Notes: a model not told the origin generated them from the letters alone. DNA of 15,310 nucleotides from Kiritimatiellota bacterium (GCA_008636095.1 VSJD01000034.1:1-15310); one strand, 5' to 3'; counted from the stretch's first letter, positions 1 through 6,761 are shown. Numbers and translations are program-made.

Positions 1-1
1 G

Positions 2-214
2 GGTGCGGACGTGAACGCGAAGGACAAGAAAGGCTGGACGCCGCTGATGTGGGCTACGGACAAGGATCATCTGGATGTGGTTGAATTTCTTGTAGCAAAG
101 GGTGCGGACATGAACGCAAGGGATAAGGACGGCAACACGCCGCTGACGTGGGCTCGGGATATTTGTAATTGGAATATGGTCAAATTCCTCGAGCTGCACG
201 GGGGAAAGCAATAA
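2..214 (+). CDS. Ankyrin-repeat protein, C-terminal fragment (5' end outside window)
   Basis: The reading frame is open from base 2, so the gene starts before the window; the GTG at 11 is internal. About 70 residues are visible. They contain one ankyrin repeat and part of a second, with the usual signatures GADVNAKD, GWTPLMWA, VVEFLVAKGADMNARD and GNTPLTWA, ending FLELHGGKQ. Ankyrin repeats stack as helix-loop-helix units and bind other proteins; they carry no catalytic activity. Nothing in the fragment shows the partner or whether the protein is secreted, because the N-terminus is missing. It converges on dinB with a 161-bp gap containing two small GC hairpins. The family call is secure; the role is unknown. 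Confidence 0.85.
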   Translation, partial: GADVNAKDKKGWTPLMWATDKDHLDVVEFLVAKGADMNARDKDGNTPLTWARDICNWNMVKFLELHGGKQ

Positions 215-222
215 ACTTCCGC

Positions 223-325
223 GGCGGCATAGCCGCCCGTCGTGATCATCAATCGCATCGTTGATCCTGACGCGAACGTGGAAGCCACATGCCGTCATGG
301 TTGCCGCATCCGGCGCCGACGGCGC
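223..325. terminator. Two short GC hairpins between convergent genes
   Basis: GGCGGC-ATA-GCCGCC (223-237) lies 9 nt after the ankyrin stop codon, and GCGCC-GAC-GGCGC lies at 313-325. Both are perfect palindromes between the converging ankyrin gene and dinB, which is where terminators are expected. Neither is followed by a T-run on either strand, so intrinsic termination is only a guess. Confidence 0.3.
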
Positions 326-375
326 GACGCCTTCCATTTCGCGTAATGGAGGATTTTGCTCTGTCAAAACCGAAT

Positions 376-1575
376 TCAATCCTTGGCCCATTTCCCACGC
401 TTAATGGCATGACTGCCAAAGGAATGACGCAACGCATCCACCGCCTGATCAATTTTCTTGTTCCGGCCATCCTGCCCCCGGCCAGATGATTCCACGAACA
501 GCTCCGGCTGTACCGGCACGGCCTGATCCGGTGCCACGAGATTGCTCACGCCGAACCCCACCAGCCGGATGGCCCGTTTCACGCGCTCGCGCTCAAACAA
601 GGCCAGCGCACAGGCAATCAATTCGCGATCGCTATTGAGCGCCGCTGGAAATGACGTTTGCCGGGTAATGGTTGAAAAATCACCAAACCGCAGTTTGATC
701 TGGGCGGTTCTGGCCAGTTTGCCGGATTTACGTAAGCGTCCGCCAACTTCCTCCGCCAACTCCAGCAGGCGTTGACGTACCCGCTCAAGATCAGATTCAT
801 CATGAGCAAACGTGTGTTCATTGGAAATGCTCTTCTCTTCCCAATGGGTTATGACCGGACGGCTGTCACGCCCCCGGACCAGATCAGCTATATCCACAGC
901 GCCTGCTTTGCCGAACAAGCGCTCCAATGCCCCGAGATCCAGTACCTGCAATTGACCAATCACCCGGATGCCTTCCTTTGCCAAGCGGGCCCCGGTGACT
1001 TTCCCAATTCCCCACATTTTGGTTGCCGGGAACGGAGCCAGGAAAGCCATGATCTCGGGCTCAGTTACAGGGACCACCGTCAATCCATCCGGTTTGTTCA
1101 TGTCGCTGGCCATCTTGGCGAGGAACTTGTTTGGGGCAATCCCCACTGAGGCCGTCAACCCCGTCCGTGTCTTGATGCGCCCCTTCAATTCCCTGGCGAT
1201 TGTCACCGCATCCCCCCATGTCCGCAGGGCCCCGCTGACATCGAGGAAAGCCTCATCCAGCGAGAGCGGTTCGATCAGCGGCGTAAACTCCTCCAAAATG
1301 GTCATAATCTGCGCGGAAATTTCAGCATAGCGTTCCATGCGGGGGGACACAAATACTGCCTGCGGACATAGTTTCCCGGCGGTACGCGACGGCATGGCGG
1401 AATGAATGCCATAACGGCGGGCCTCATAGGAACATGTGGAAACCACCCCGCGCTGATCCGGCGGAGAACCGACAACCAGTGGAAGCCCCCGCCACTCCGG
1501 ATGGTCCAGTACCTCAATGGCCGCATAGAATGCGTCCATATCCACATGTAGAATTGTTAAAAGGGGGACATTCAC
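376..1575 (-). CDS. dinB: DNA polymerase IV (Y-family translesion polymerase)
   Basis: DinB copies damaged templates with low fidelity and works on the sliding clamp. The 399-residue product shows the palm motif HVDMDAF (10-16, metal-binding Asp12), SLDEAFLD (105-112, catalytic Asp107 and Glu108) and SVGIAPNKFLAK (143-154). The little-finger region follows, and a clamp-binding pentapeptide QPELF sits near 356-360. It is slightly longer than E. coli Pol IV (351 aa) because of a tail after that motif. I chose the GTG at 1575 because it puts HVDMD ten residues in, as in the family, and overlaps the stop codon of the upstream inhibitor gene (GTGA). The frame stays open upstream to an ATG at 1626, but that would add 17 residues unlike the family. 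The overlap suggests translational coupling and transcription from the promoter at 2004-2031. No LexA-type box is obvious to me. Confidence 0.95.
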   Translation of the reverse strand: MNVPLLTILHVDMDAFYAAIEVLDHPEWRGLPLVVGSPPDQRGVVSTCSYEARRYGIHSAMPSRTAGKLCPQAVFVSPRMERYAEISAQIMTILEEFTPLIEPLSLDEAFLDVSGALRTWGDAVTIARELKGRIKTRTGLTASVGIAPNKFLAKMASDMNKPDGLTVVPVTEPEIMAFLAPFPATKMWGIGKVTGARLAKEGIRVIGQLQVLDLGALERLFGKAGAVDIADLVRGRDSRPVITHWEEKSISNEHTFAHDESDLERVRQRLLELAEEVGGRLRKSGKLARTAQIKLRFGDFSTITRQTSFPAALNSDRELIACALALFERERVKRAIRLVGFGVSNLVAPDQAVPVQPELFVESSGRGQDGRNKKIDQAVDALRHSFGSHAIKRGKWAKD

Positions 1576-1961
1576 TTCACGATTACCGTAAACACATTCG
1601 TCCTGATCGGTTGATCTTTCTCCCATGGCCGGACATATTTCATGGATATTTCCACCTGCCCCTCACCAATTGCCTCAAATGTCCACACTTCATGGCCACC
1701 CGTGCCCATGAGCTTGCTATCCGGGGGTATAAAGGCGTTGGTTACCAGGATGATTTGATCATCCAGTGTCTTTGATAACTGCCAGCTATAGCCGGTAGTG
1801 GGATTGGATTCCATCCTTATGGTAAATATCTGGCCGGCTTTAACCTTAATTGGCTCACTCGGATTTAAATATTCCTCAGTTTTTTCAGACATATTTGTGG
1901 TTCCCTGCGAATTTACCGTGGCCATGGCTAAGATCAGTAATCCAATTAAATACGGCTTCAT
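1572..1961 (-). CDS. Secreted chagasin-like (I42 family) peptidase inhibitor
   Basis: I42 inhibitors (chagasin type) block papain-like cysteine proteases by inserting three loops into the active-site cleft. All three loops are visible in this 129-residue protein: NPTTGYSW at 53-60, GTGGHEVWTF at 86-95 and RPWE at 111-114. The N-terminus, MKPYLIGLLILAMATVNSQG, is a convincing signal peptide, so the mature protein of about 110 residues is exported. The frame is open up to 2051, but the ATG at 1961 is chosen because it begins the signal peptide and follows a GAGGG ribosome-binding site. The gene is first in an operon with dinB, sharing a GTGA overlap. That pairing makes no obvious functional sense, and the two may merely be co-transcribed. 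The family call is strong; target protease and location (periplasm or outside) are inferred. Confidence 0.9.
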   Translation of the reverse strand: MKPYLIGLLILAMATVNSQGTTNMSEKTEEYLNPSEPIKVKAGQIFTIRMESNPTTGYSWQLSKTLDDQIILVTNAFIPPDSKLMGTGGHEVWTFEAIGEGQVEISMKYVRPWEKDQPIRTNVFTVIVK

Positions 1962-2003
1962 TTCGCCCTCTATATATAGCTGCCATTGTGGGTTAACAGT
2001 GCT

Positions 2004-2031
2004 ATTATACTGGCCAATGTCATTAATACAA
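2004..2031 (-). promoter_or_regulatory. Sigma-70-like promoter of the I42-dinB operon
   Basis: On the minus strand there is a perfect -10 box TATAAT (2009-2004) and a -35-like TTGTAT (2031-2026) with a 16-nt spacer. The predicted transcription start is near 1997, giving a leader of about 36 nt that contains the GAGGG site before the ATG at 1961. The match and position are good; it is untested. Confidence 0.6.
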
Positions 2032-2229
2032 GGCCATGAAAGCTGAAACATTCACCATCCATGGTCATCACGGCCCCCGCCAGTGTCCCTGACAATTTCA
2101 GATACCGACTGCTACTTTTATGCTTCCACTTCAAGCCCCCCAAGCGCCTTGGTATTCGAGCGACTGGACAAGCAGGGATACGCCAGGCTGGAAACTGGGC
2201 GATATTCAAGAAACCCTTGAATTCATTGG

Positions 2230-3510
2230 GTGCGAATGCGTTTTGCCGTGGTGGGTATTGGGGCTAAAGAGTGGAGCGGGAGAGGTAGTCGAATTCGCGA
2301 CAGGCGAACGACCCCGCTCTTAGTGGGACTGGGAAGCTATCTTGCGTTCCAAATAACGGCGGGCGCCGCTGCGTTTGTGGCCAACATTCAAGCCCAACTT
2401 GCGCGGAGTACGGCGCATTCCACCGTCCGGCTTTTGAACAAAGCCTTTGCCCGCTTCTTACCCGTCGGTGGCGCGAATCCGTTTACCTCCTTTGTAGGCC
2501 GCCGGTCGAACGATGAAGGCGCGACAGTTCACCGCAAACCATTCACGCCCGAGGAATTGAAAGTTCTGCTGGATACCGCGCGCGAAGATGCCTTCATGTA
2601 TCCGTTGATAATGGCCGCCGCGTGTACCGGTATGCGCCGAGGGGACGTGTGTGCCCTGCGATGGTCCGCCGTGGATCTGAAAGCCGGCATGCTGGCCGTC
2701 AAGACAAGCAAGACTGAAGCAGAAGTCGAAATCCCGATATTCGGGCCGTTGATGAATGTCCTGAAAGAGTGCAAAGGCAACCGTAGTGAATATGTTTTTC
2801 CACAAGCCGCACGTATGCTGCAAGAGAACCCGAACGGGTTGACGTTGCGCTTCAAGAAGATCGTGACAAAGGCATTAAACGTCGGGGAACCCGTCGCCCT
2901 GCCGGCCACGATCCCCGCCGCTGAAATTGAAGCCGAAGGCGTGGCCGCCATAACCGCGAAAATCCCCGCCGGCGAGCGCCGGACCCGCATGTTAGCAGTT
3001 TTCCGCCGCTACTGTGCCGGAGAATCTATCCGACAAATTGCGAAAGCGGGATACTGCAAGGCAACCGTATCCGCCGACCTGCATGCCATTCAAGATATGC
3101 TTGGTAAATTGTTTGTTATCGGCGCGCATGATCCTGGCATGAAAGCCGATATTGCACGTATCACGCGGGTGACGCGGGAACATGGACAAAGGGCCGCCAG
3201 TGTCCGTGATTGGCATGCCCTGCGGTCAACCTTTGTCACCTTAGCCCTGGCCGCCGGAGTTCCCGTTGAACTTGTCCGCCGTGTGACAGGCCATGCAACG
3301 GTTGAAACCGTGCTGAAGCACTACTTCCGTCCGGACCGCGAACAATTCAAGCGAGCCCTGGCCGGTGCGATGCCAGGCATTCTGACAGGGGGCAAACAGG
3401 CAAGACTAAAGCCGGCCGATGAACTGGCCGCCCTGGCCGGAAAATTTGCGGCCGGATCGGCGACGGAAGAGGACAAGACCCGGCTTCGGCAACTGGCCGC
3501 GGCGGTGTGA
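2230..3510 (+). CDS. Tyrosine recombinase/integrase with an internal HTH-containing insertion
   Basis: Tyrosine recombinases cut and rejoin DNA at att or dif-like sites through a covalent phosphotyrosine. The 426-residue product has the catalytic set: TGMRRGD (Arg136), H-A-L-R (His329, Arg332), TGHATVETVLKHYF (His355, Tyr365). A lysine at 158 or 161 could be the beta-hairpin Lys. Residues 45-86 look like the second half of a core-binding domain, ending in the typical NPF. Only ~40 unconvincing residues precede it, and the frame is closed by TGA at 2218, so the N-terminal domain may be truncated. Between boxes I and II, roughly 212-325, is a long insertion containing a helix-turn-helix-like stretch (GESIRQIAKAGYCKATVSADL, about 264-284). 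The start is GTG 2230 or ATG 2236; neither has a good ribosome-binding site. The nearby excisionase-like genes fit an integrated element, but its att sites were not found. Confidence 0.85.
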   Translation: MRMRFAVVGIGAKEWSGRGSRIRDRRTTPLLVGLGSYLAFQITAGAAAFVANIQAQLARSTAHSTVRLLNKAFARFLPVGGANPFTSFVGRRSNDEGATVHRKPFTPEELKVLLDTAREDAFMYPLIMAAACTGMRRGDVCALRWSAVDLKAGMLAVKTSKTEAEVEIPIFGPLMNVLKECKGNRSEYVFPQAARMLQENPNGLTLRFKKIVTKALNVGEPVALPATIPAAEIEAEGVAAITAKIPAGERRTRMLAVFRRYCAGESIRQIAKAGYCKATVSADLHAIQDMLGKLFVIGAHDPGMKADIARITRVTREHGQRAASVRDWHALRSTFVTLALAAGVPVELVRRVTGHATVETVLKHYFRPDREQFKRALAGAMPGILTGGKQARLKPADELAALAGKFAAGSATEEDKTRLRQLAAAV

Positions 3511-3741
3511 CAGCGCAGTGCTCGGCGCCTGTCTTGTTAAAAGAATGGGGTTGATTTATTAACATTAATCAGGGTACCTGGGCGTAGATTGCCCATCTGC
3601 AAAGATTGCTCAGTCCGAAAGACCGCAAAAAGCAACATGATAACTGTGTTGCATAATGTAGGGACTTGTCAATAACTCTCTACATATTTGCACAAAGGAA
3701 AACATCAAATCGTAATCAGGCCGTGACACCGTCTTCTCCGG

Positions 3742-3857
3742 CCTGCCCTGCCGTAGCTCCCCGAGCGAAGCAGGTGCTTGTCCTGCGTAGCCCTTGGGCA
3801 AAGCAGGGTCTGGCATCCGTCGCCTGCCCCGCCGTAGCGGCTTCGCGTAGGGGGGGT
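3742..3857. repeat. Cluster of three dispersed short palindromic repeats
   Basis: Three related units lie head to tail at about 3742-3773, 3779-3807 and 3821-3857. Each has a C-rich arm (CCTGC or GCCTGC), a core containing GTAGC and a G-rich arm (GAAGCAGG, AAAGCAGG, GCGTAGGGG). The second unit shares the 14-mer TGTCCTGCGTAGCC with a copy inside the coding sequence at 8279-8292. They occupy most of the 444-bp spacer between the integrase and the RhuM-Fic gene. I see no open frame of substance in the rest of that spacer. Confidence 0.7.
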
Positions 3858-3902
3858 CCGTCGTCTGGTTTACTACTGGCTTTTCCGGACCCGCCCGGTT
3901 AT

Positions 3903-3921
3903 ATTCAAAACCGTTTTGAAT
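3903..3921. promoter_or_regulatory. 19-bp palindrome upstream of the RhuM-Fic gene (candidate operator)
   Basis: ATTCAAAAC-C-GTTTTGAAT is a perfect inverted repeat with 9-bp arms and one central base. It ends 33 bp before the ATG at 3955, just upstream of the AGAGGTGA ribosome-binding site. Its position and symmetry suit a dimeric repressor site. Which protein would bind it is unknown. Confidence 0.45.
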
Positions 3922-3954
3922 GTGACGAGATCCCAATTCTGAGAGGTGAGCTAT

Positions 3955-4980
3955 ATGACCAGCAGAAGGAACAAGACAGAGATCCAAGGGTCAAGCGGCA
4001 ACATCGTTCTATACCGCACCAAGGATGGCCGGACTGCCGTGGATGTGCGCCTGGAGAAGGAAACAGTCTGGATGACCCAGAAGGACATGGCCGCCTTGTT
4101 CTCCGCGGAACGTTCTGTCATCACCAAGCACATTCGCAACATTTTTAAGACCAAAGAGTTGGGCAAGCCTTCAGTATGTGCAAAATTTGCACATACTGCC
4201 GCGGACGGCAAAACTTACCAGACGACTTTCTACAACCTGGACATGGTTATCTCCGTTGGCTATCGGGTCAACTCCCGTCAGGGAACCGAGTTCCGTATCT
4301 GGGCCACAGGCATTTTAAAGGACTATATCGTTAAGGGCTACACTCTCAATGAGAAGCGGTTGCAAGCCCAAGTTGCCCGTCTATCGGAACTACAGGCTGC
4401 AGTTGACGTGATGGGCCGGATCATCGGTAAGAAGGCAATCTCGGGGAGCGAGGCCGAAGGGCTCCTGCGGGTCATCGCTGACTACTCCTTTGCCCTGCGT
4501 TTGCTTGACCAGTACGACCATCAGCAACTGCGTCTGCACGGTACTACTGAAGTCGGGCGCTTTATCCTGACCTGTGAGGCGGCATGCTCCGCTATCGCGC
4601 GCATGGCGGAAACCATGGGGCTGGCAGCCGTCGGACTCTTTGGCTGCGAGAAGGATAAGGGACTCGAAAGCGCGGTCGGAGCCATTTACCAGACTTTCGG
4701 TGGGCGTGATCTCTACCCCAGTATCGAGGAGAAGGCCGCCCATTTGCTCTACTTCGTAGTCAAGAACCACGCCTTCGTGGATGGGAACAAGCGTATCGGT
4801 GCGTTTCTTTTCATCTGGTTTCTCGACGCCAATGCGTTGCTTTATCGCAAGGACGGCACCAAACGCCTGGCCGACAATGCGCTGGTTGCCCTGACTCTAC
4901 TTATTGCCGAGAGCAAGCCGGCGGAGAAAGACACGATCTGCAAGGTGATCGTGAATCTTATCAACCGGGAAAACCTCTGA
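3955..4980 (+). CDS. RhuM-family protein with C-terminal Fic/Doc domain
   Basis: The first half (residues 1-130 of 341) matches the RhuM-type domain: DGRTAVDVRLEKETVWMTQ, HIRNIFKTKEL, TAADGKTYQTTFYNLDMVI and SVGYRVNSRQGTEFRIWAT. The second half is a Fic/Doc fold with HAFVDGNKRIGAF (272-284). Fic enzymes transfer AMP or other phosphate groups to target proteins. The motif here is Doc-like, GNKR instead of GNGR, and Doc of phage P1 phosphorylates EF-Tu. The exact reaction cannot be read from sequence. I chose ATG 3955 because AGAGGTGA precedes it at a proper distance; the GTG at 3946 lies inside that site. No antitoxin gene adjoins it, so inhibition, if any, must be intramolecular or come from elsewhere. 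A 19-bp palindrome precedes the gene and a 27-bp palindrome lies inside it. Confidence 0.9.
   Translation: MTSRRNKTEIQGSSGNIVLYRTKDGRTAVDVRLEKETVWMTQKDMAALFSAERSVITKHIRNIFKTKELGKPSVCAKFAHTAADGKTYQTTFYNLDMVISVGYRVNSRQGTEFRIWATGILKDYIVKGYTLNEKRLQAQVARLSELQAAVDVMGRIIGKKAISGSEAEGLLRVIADYSFALRLLDQYDHQQLRLHGTTEVGRFILTCEAACSAIARMAETMGLAAVGLFGCEKDKGLESAVGAIYQTFGGRDLYPSIEEKAAHLLYFVVKNHAFVDGNKRIGAFLFIWFLDANALLYRKDGTKRLADNALVALTLLIAESKPAEKDTICKVIVNLINRENL
4172..4198. repeat. Perfect 27-bp palindrome inside the RhuM-Fic coding sequence
   Basis: CAGTATGTGCAAA and TTTGCACATACTG form 13-bp arms around a single central A. It encodes about residues 73-81 (SVCAKFAHT) of the RhuM-like domain. Symmetry of this length is far beyond chance and could be a protein-binding site or an RNA hairpin in the message. 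Confidence 0.85.
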
Positions 4981-5002
4981 TGGATAGGACGGCCAACCAG
5001 AA

Positions 5003-5047
5003 GGTCCAGTTTGCGTTGTGCCCGCAGCGGTTAAAATGAAACTGACC
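5003..5047. repeat. Imperfect inverted repeat after the RhuM-Fic gene
   Basis: GGTCCAGTTT at 5003-5012 is answered by AAACTGACC at 5039-5047, with one extra C in the left arm. It may be a weak terminator for the RhuM-Fic gene (stop at 4980) or an eroded insertion-sequence end. No T-run follows and no transposase is nearby. Confidence 0.3.
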
Positions 5048-5159
5048 ATTATCCGTTTATAGTGACGTTATCCTGCGTGAACGCGATCTGCGGGATAGAT
5101 TAAACACAGGCGGAAGCGCTAAACAGAATTATGTCAACCAATCAGATCTGCAGAGATAA

Positions 5160-5351
5160 ATGAATAATGTGCCTGCAATTTATTTGCGACGAAAAGAGGC
5201 CCTTCGCCTTTATGGACTCTCAAACAAACTGCTTGCATCCTGGCAAAAAAAGCGCCTGGTGCCTTATGTCAAAGTCGGGCGCCGGACGACACTTTTCAAG
5301 ACTGCGGATATTGAAAATTTCCTGAAAAAATACACTGTCAAGACGTTATGA
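5160..5351 (+). CDS. Small excisionase-like HTH protein
   Basis: The 63-residue product consists almost entirely of one HTH_17/excisionase-type winged helix: YLRRKEALRLYGLS, LLASWQKKRLVPYVKVGRRT, LFKTADIENFLKKY. Such proteins bind and bend DNA, either as recombination directionality factors that help an integrase excise its element or as small repressors. The start ATG is preceded by a weak AGAGA. It lies between the RhuM-Fic gene and the first copy of the structured element, about 1.6 kb downstream of the tyrosine recombinase, so a role with that enzyme is possible but not shown. The fold call is reasonable; the function is open. Confidence 0.7.
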   Translation: MNNVPAIYLRRKEALRLYGLSNKLLASWQKKRLVPYVKVGRRTTLFKTADIENFLKKYTVKTL

Positions 5352-5399
5352 CGGGCATCTTAGTAAGGGCGACCTTCCCGCCGGACGTTCTTTAAATTG

Positions 5400-5734
5400 C
5401 CGGCAACCGACGCGGTGGGCAAATACGAATTATTTTGATTGTCTTTCGGCCGGCGAAGGCTCTATTATTTCAATCAGTCGGCGTGTGTCGCCAACAACAA
5501 AGCGGAGGTGACAAACTCAAATATCTGACAAAATAATTTTGCGTTAACGCACAGATTGCTTCAATCGAAAACCACGAATTTTCAGTCAAAGAAGCGAGAC
5601 GTACGCGCGCGGACTCTTTTAAGGGCGCGGCTTCATGTCTTTACGTTTCTTTGACAGGTGCTTCGTGGTACCTCGATTGAGGCGTGAGCTTGGAGTCCGC
5701 GCCTTTTCGTTTTAGGACGGGCGCCGGTATAGGG
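5400..5734 (+). ncRNA. Structured RNA element, copy 1 (leader or free ncRNA, class unknown)
   Basis: This 335-nt stretch recurs at 14831-15163, roughly three quarters identical by eye, with fully conserved blocks at 5411-5446 and the palindrome TGCGTTAACGCA (5540-5551). Predicted helices: TGATTG/CAATCA (5436-5441 with 5471-5476); hairpin GGCG-TGTGT-CGCC (5480-5492); and a long nested arm of TCAATCG/CGATTGA (5561-5567 with 5674-5680), ACCACGAA/TTCGTGGT (5571-5578 with 5662-5669) and GTCAAAGAA/TTCTTTGAC (5585-5593 with 5647-5655), capped by a GC-rich tip. GGCGCGG (5624-5630) could also pair with CCGCGCC (5697-5703), forming a pseudoknot. Copy 2 differs at paired positions in a compensating way. 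The element contains no convincing reading frame. It sits 34 nt after its own terminator-like hairpin from the ATG at 5748. Confidence 0.75.
5680..5713 (+). terminator. Terminator-like hairpin near the 3' end of RNA copy 1
   Basis: AGGCGTG (5680-5686) pairs with CGCGCCT (5698-5704) around an 11-nt loop, and TTTTCGTTTT follows directly. Copy 2 has the same loop and T-rich tract with one mismatch in the stem (15107-15140). A stem plus T-run is the form of an intrinsic terminator. Its place just before a start codon would suit either a free RNA or an attenuator. Confidence 0.55.
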
Positions 5735-5747
5735 ACGCGCCATTGCT

Positions 5748-6062
5748 ATGAAAGAAGAGATTTACCAGTCGATCAAAGTGCTATTGCAAAATGATAATAC
5801 GGTTCCAGACGAACAACGGCAACTTATTCTCAAAAGCTGTCGCCAGATGGTCTCCATGGACAAACTACGCCTGGGCACGGTCAAACAGGTGGCCGAACTG
5901 CTGGGATGCCATGTAAAAACTGTTCAGCGTTATGCCAAAAAGGGATGCTTTCATCCCATCAAACATTCCCGGAGGCGAGTTCGTTATAATATGGCAGAAA
6001 TTGAGGTGTTCGTAACAAAAGGGGCAGATATGTGTGGTGATAATGATTTTTTGCCATCGTAA
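5748..6062 (+). CDS. Excisionase/MerR-like HTH DNA-binding protein
   Basis: The 104-residue product has a non-specific helical N-terminus (1-40) followed by an HTH_17-type domain at about 43-88: LGTVKQVAELLGCHVKTVQRYAKKG, then a short wing HSRRRVRYNMAEIEVFV. This is the arrangement of small DNA-binding proteins related to excisionases and MerR N-termini; the target DNA is unknown. The ATG is 34 nt after the T-rich tract of RNA copy 1, and the conserved tail of that element (GGTATAGGG, 5726-5734) is the only candidate ribosome-binding region. Expression may therefore depend on the RNA element. It is related in fold, not closely in sequence, to the 63-residue protein at 5160. The metallophosphoesterase gene follows after 78 bp. 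Confidence 0.7.
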   Translation: MKEEIYQSIKVLLQNDNTVPDEQRQLILKSCRQMVSMDKLRLGTVKQVAELLGCHVKTVQRYAKKGCFHPIKHSRRRVRYNMAEIEVFVTKGADMCGDNDFLPS

Positions 6063-6140
6063 ATTGTTAATTACAAAGGATCATGTTTTCGAAACCATAG
6101 AAGATCAATCTCACCTTCCAGCCAAGCGGAGGATTAAACG

Positions 6141-6761
6141 ATGAATGTATTTTTTACAGCCGATCTGCATTTCGGCCACGGCCAGAACAAAAAGGGATAT
6201 GGTGGGATAATACATCACGCTCATCGTCCGTTTCCTGACACGGACAGCATGGATAGCACGATCATTGCCAATTGGAATAACATGGTAGGGCACGGCGATC
6301 ATGTCTGGATACTGGGGGACTTCGCATGGAAGAATCATGTGCAATATATACACCGCTTGAAAGGCAAGAAGTTCCTGGTGAAAGGCTCTCACGATATGAT
6401 GAACACGAATGCGTTGAGGCTTTTTGCGGAAGTTCATATTGGCATGGCTCAGAGGAGCTTTGACGGGAAGATGTTCACGCTGACACATTGTGCGATGCGG
6501 GTATGGGAGCGTTCGCACTATGGCTCCATCAATCTTTACGGGCATTCACACGGCAGGCTGACAGAGACGGACGAGAGGTTGCAGATGGACGTAGGGGTGG
6601 ATGTGTGGGACTACAAGCCGGTCCCGCTTGAGCTGATACTGATGATAATGAAGACGCGAAAGCACTCTGAGAATCAAAGAACAGCATCGGAATTAGAGGC
6701 GGACGTGGCGGCGTTGGCGCGAAGGAATGCGGACTATAGAGCGACGTTTGAAACCGCTTGA
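6141..6761 (+). CDS. Calcineurin-like metallophosphoesterase, phage type, with altered GNHD motif
   Basis: These enzymes use two metal ions to hydrolyse phosphoesters in nucleic acids or nucleotides. Small stand-alone versions like this 206-residue one are common in phages and islands. The motif order is standard: ADLHFGH (7-13; Asp8, His10), GDFAW (59-63), KGSHD (81-85), THCAMR (115-120, His116) and GHSHG (134-138). The third motif is normally GNHD. Its Asn, a metal ligand and transition-state contact, is Ser83 here, so activity may be reduced or changed. Residues after 170 are polar and helical and may be an add-on. The start is supported by GGAGGA (6128-6133), seven bases before the ATG. 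It may be co-transcribed with the HTH gene upstream. The substrate cannot be told from sequence. Confidence 0.9.
   Translation: MNVFFTADLHFGHGQNKKGYGGIIHHAHRPFPDTDSMDSTIIANWNNMVGHGDHVWILGDFAWKNHVQYIHRLKGKKFLVKGSHDMMNTNALRLFAEVHIGMAQRSFDGKMFTLTHCAMRVWERSHYGSINLYGHSHGRLTETDERLQMDVGVDVWDYKPVPLELILMIMKTRKHSENQRTASELEADVAALARRNADYRATFETA

Noticed and set aside
2061..2323. Short plus-strand frames before the integrase as the missing integrase N-terminus
   Set aside because: Their sequences do not resemble a SAM-like core-binding domain, and no single frameshift joins them sensibly.
5003..5047. Insertion-sequence terminal repeat
   Set aside because: Only one imperfect end-like sequence is present, without partner end, transposase or target duplication; it is kept only as an inverted repeat.
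5400..5734. tmRNA, RNase P RNA, 6S RNA or SRP RNA as identity of the repeated element
   Set aside because: No CCA-ending acceptor stem with tRNA-like arm, no RNase P core GAGGAAAGTCC, no long 6S-like rod with central bubble and no SRP Alu/S-domain motif. Two diverged copies of a housekeeping RNA would also be odd.
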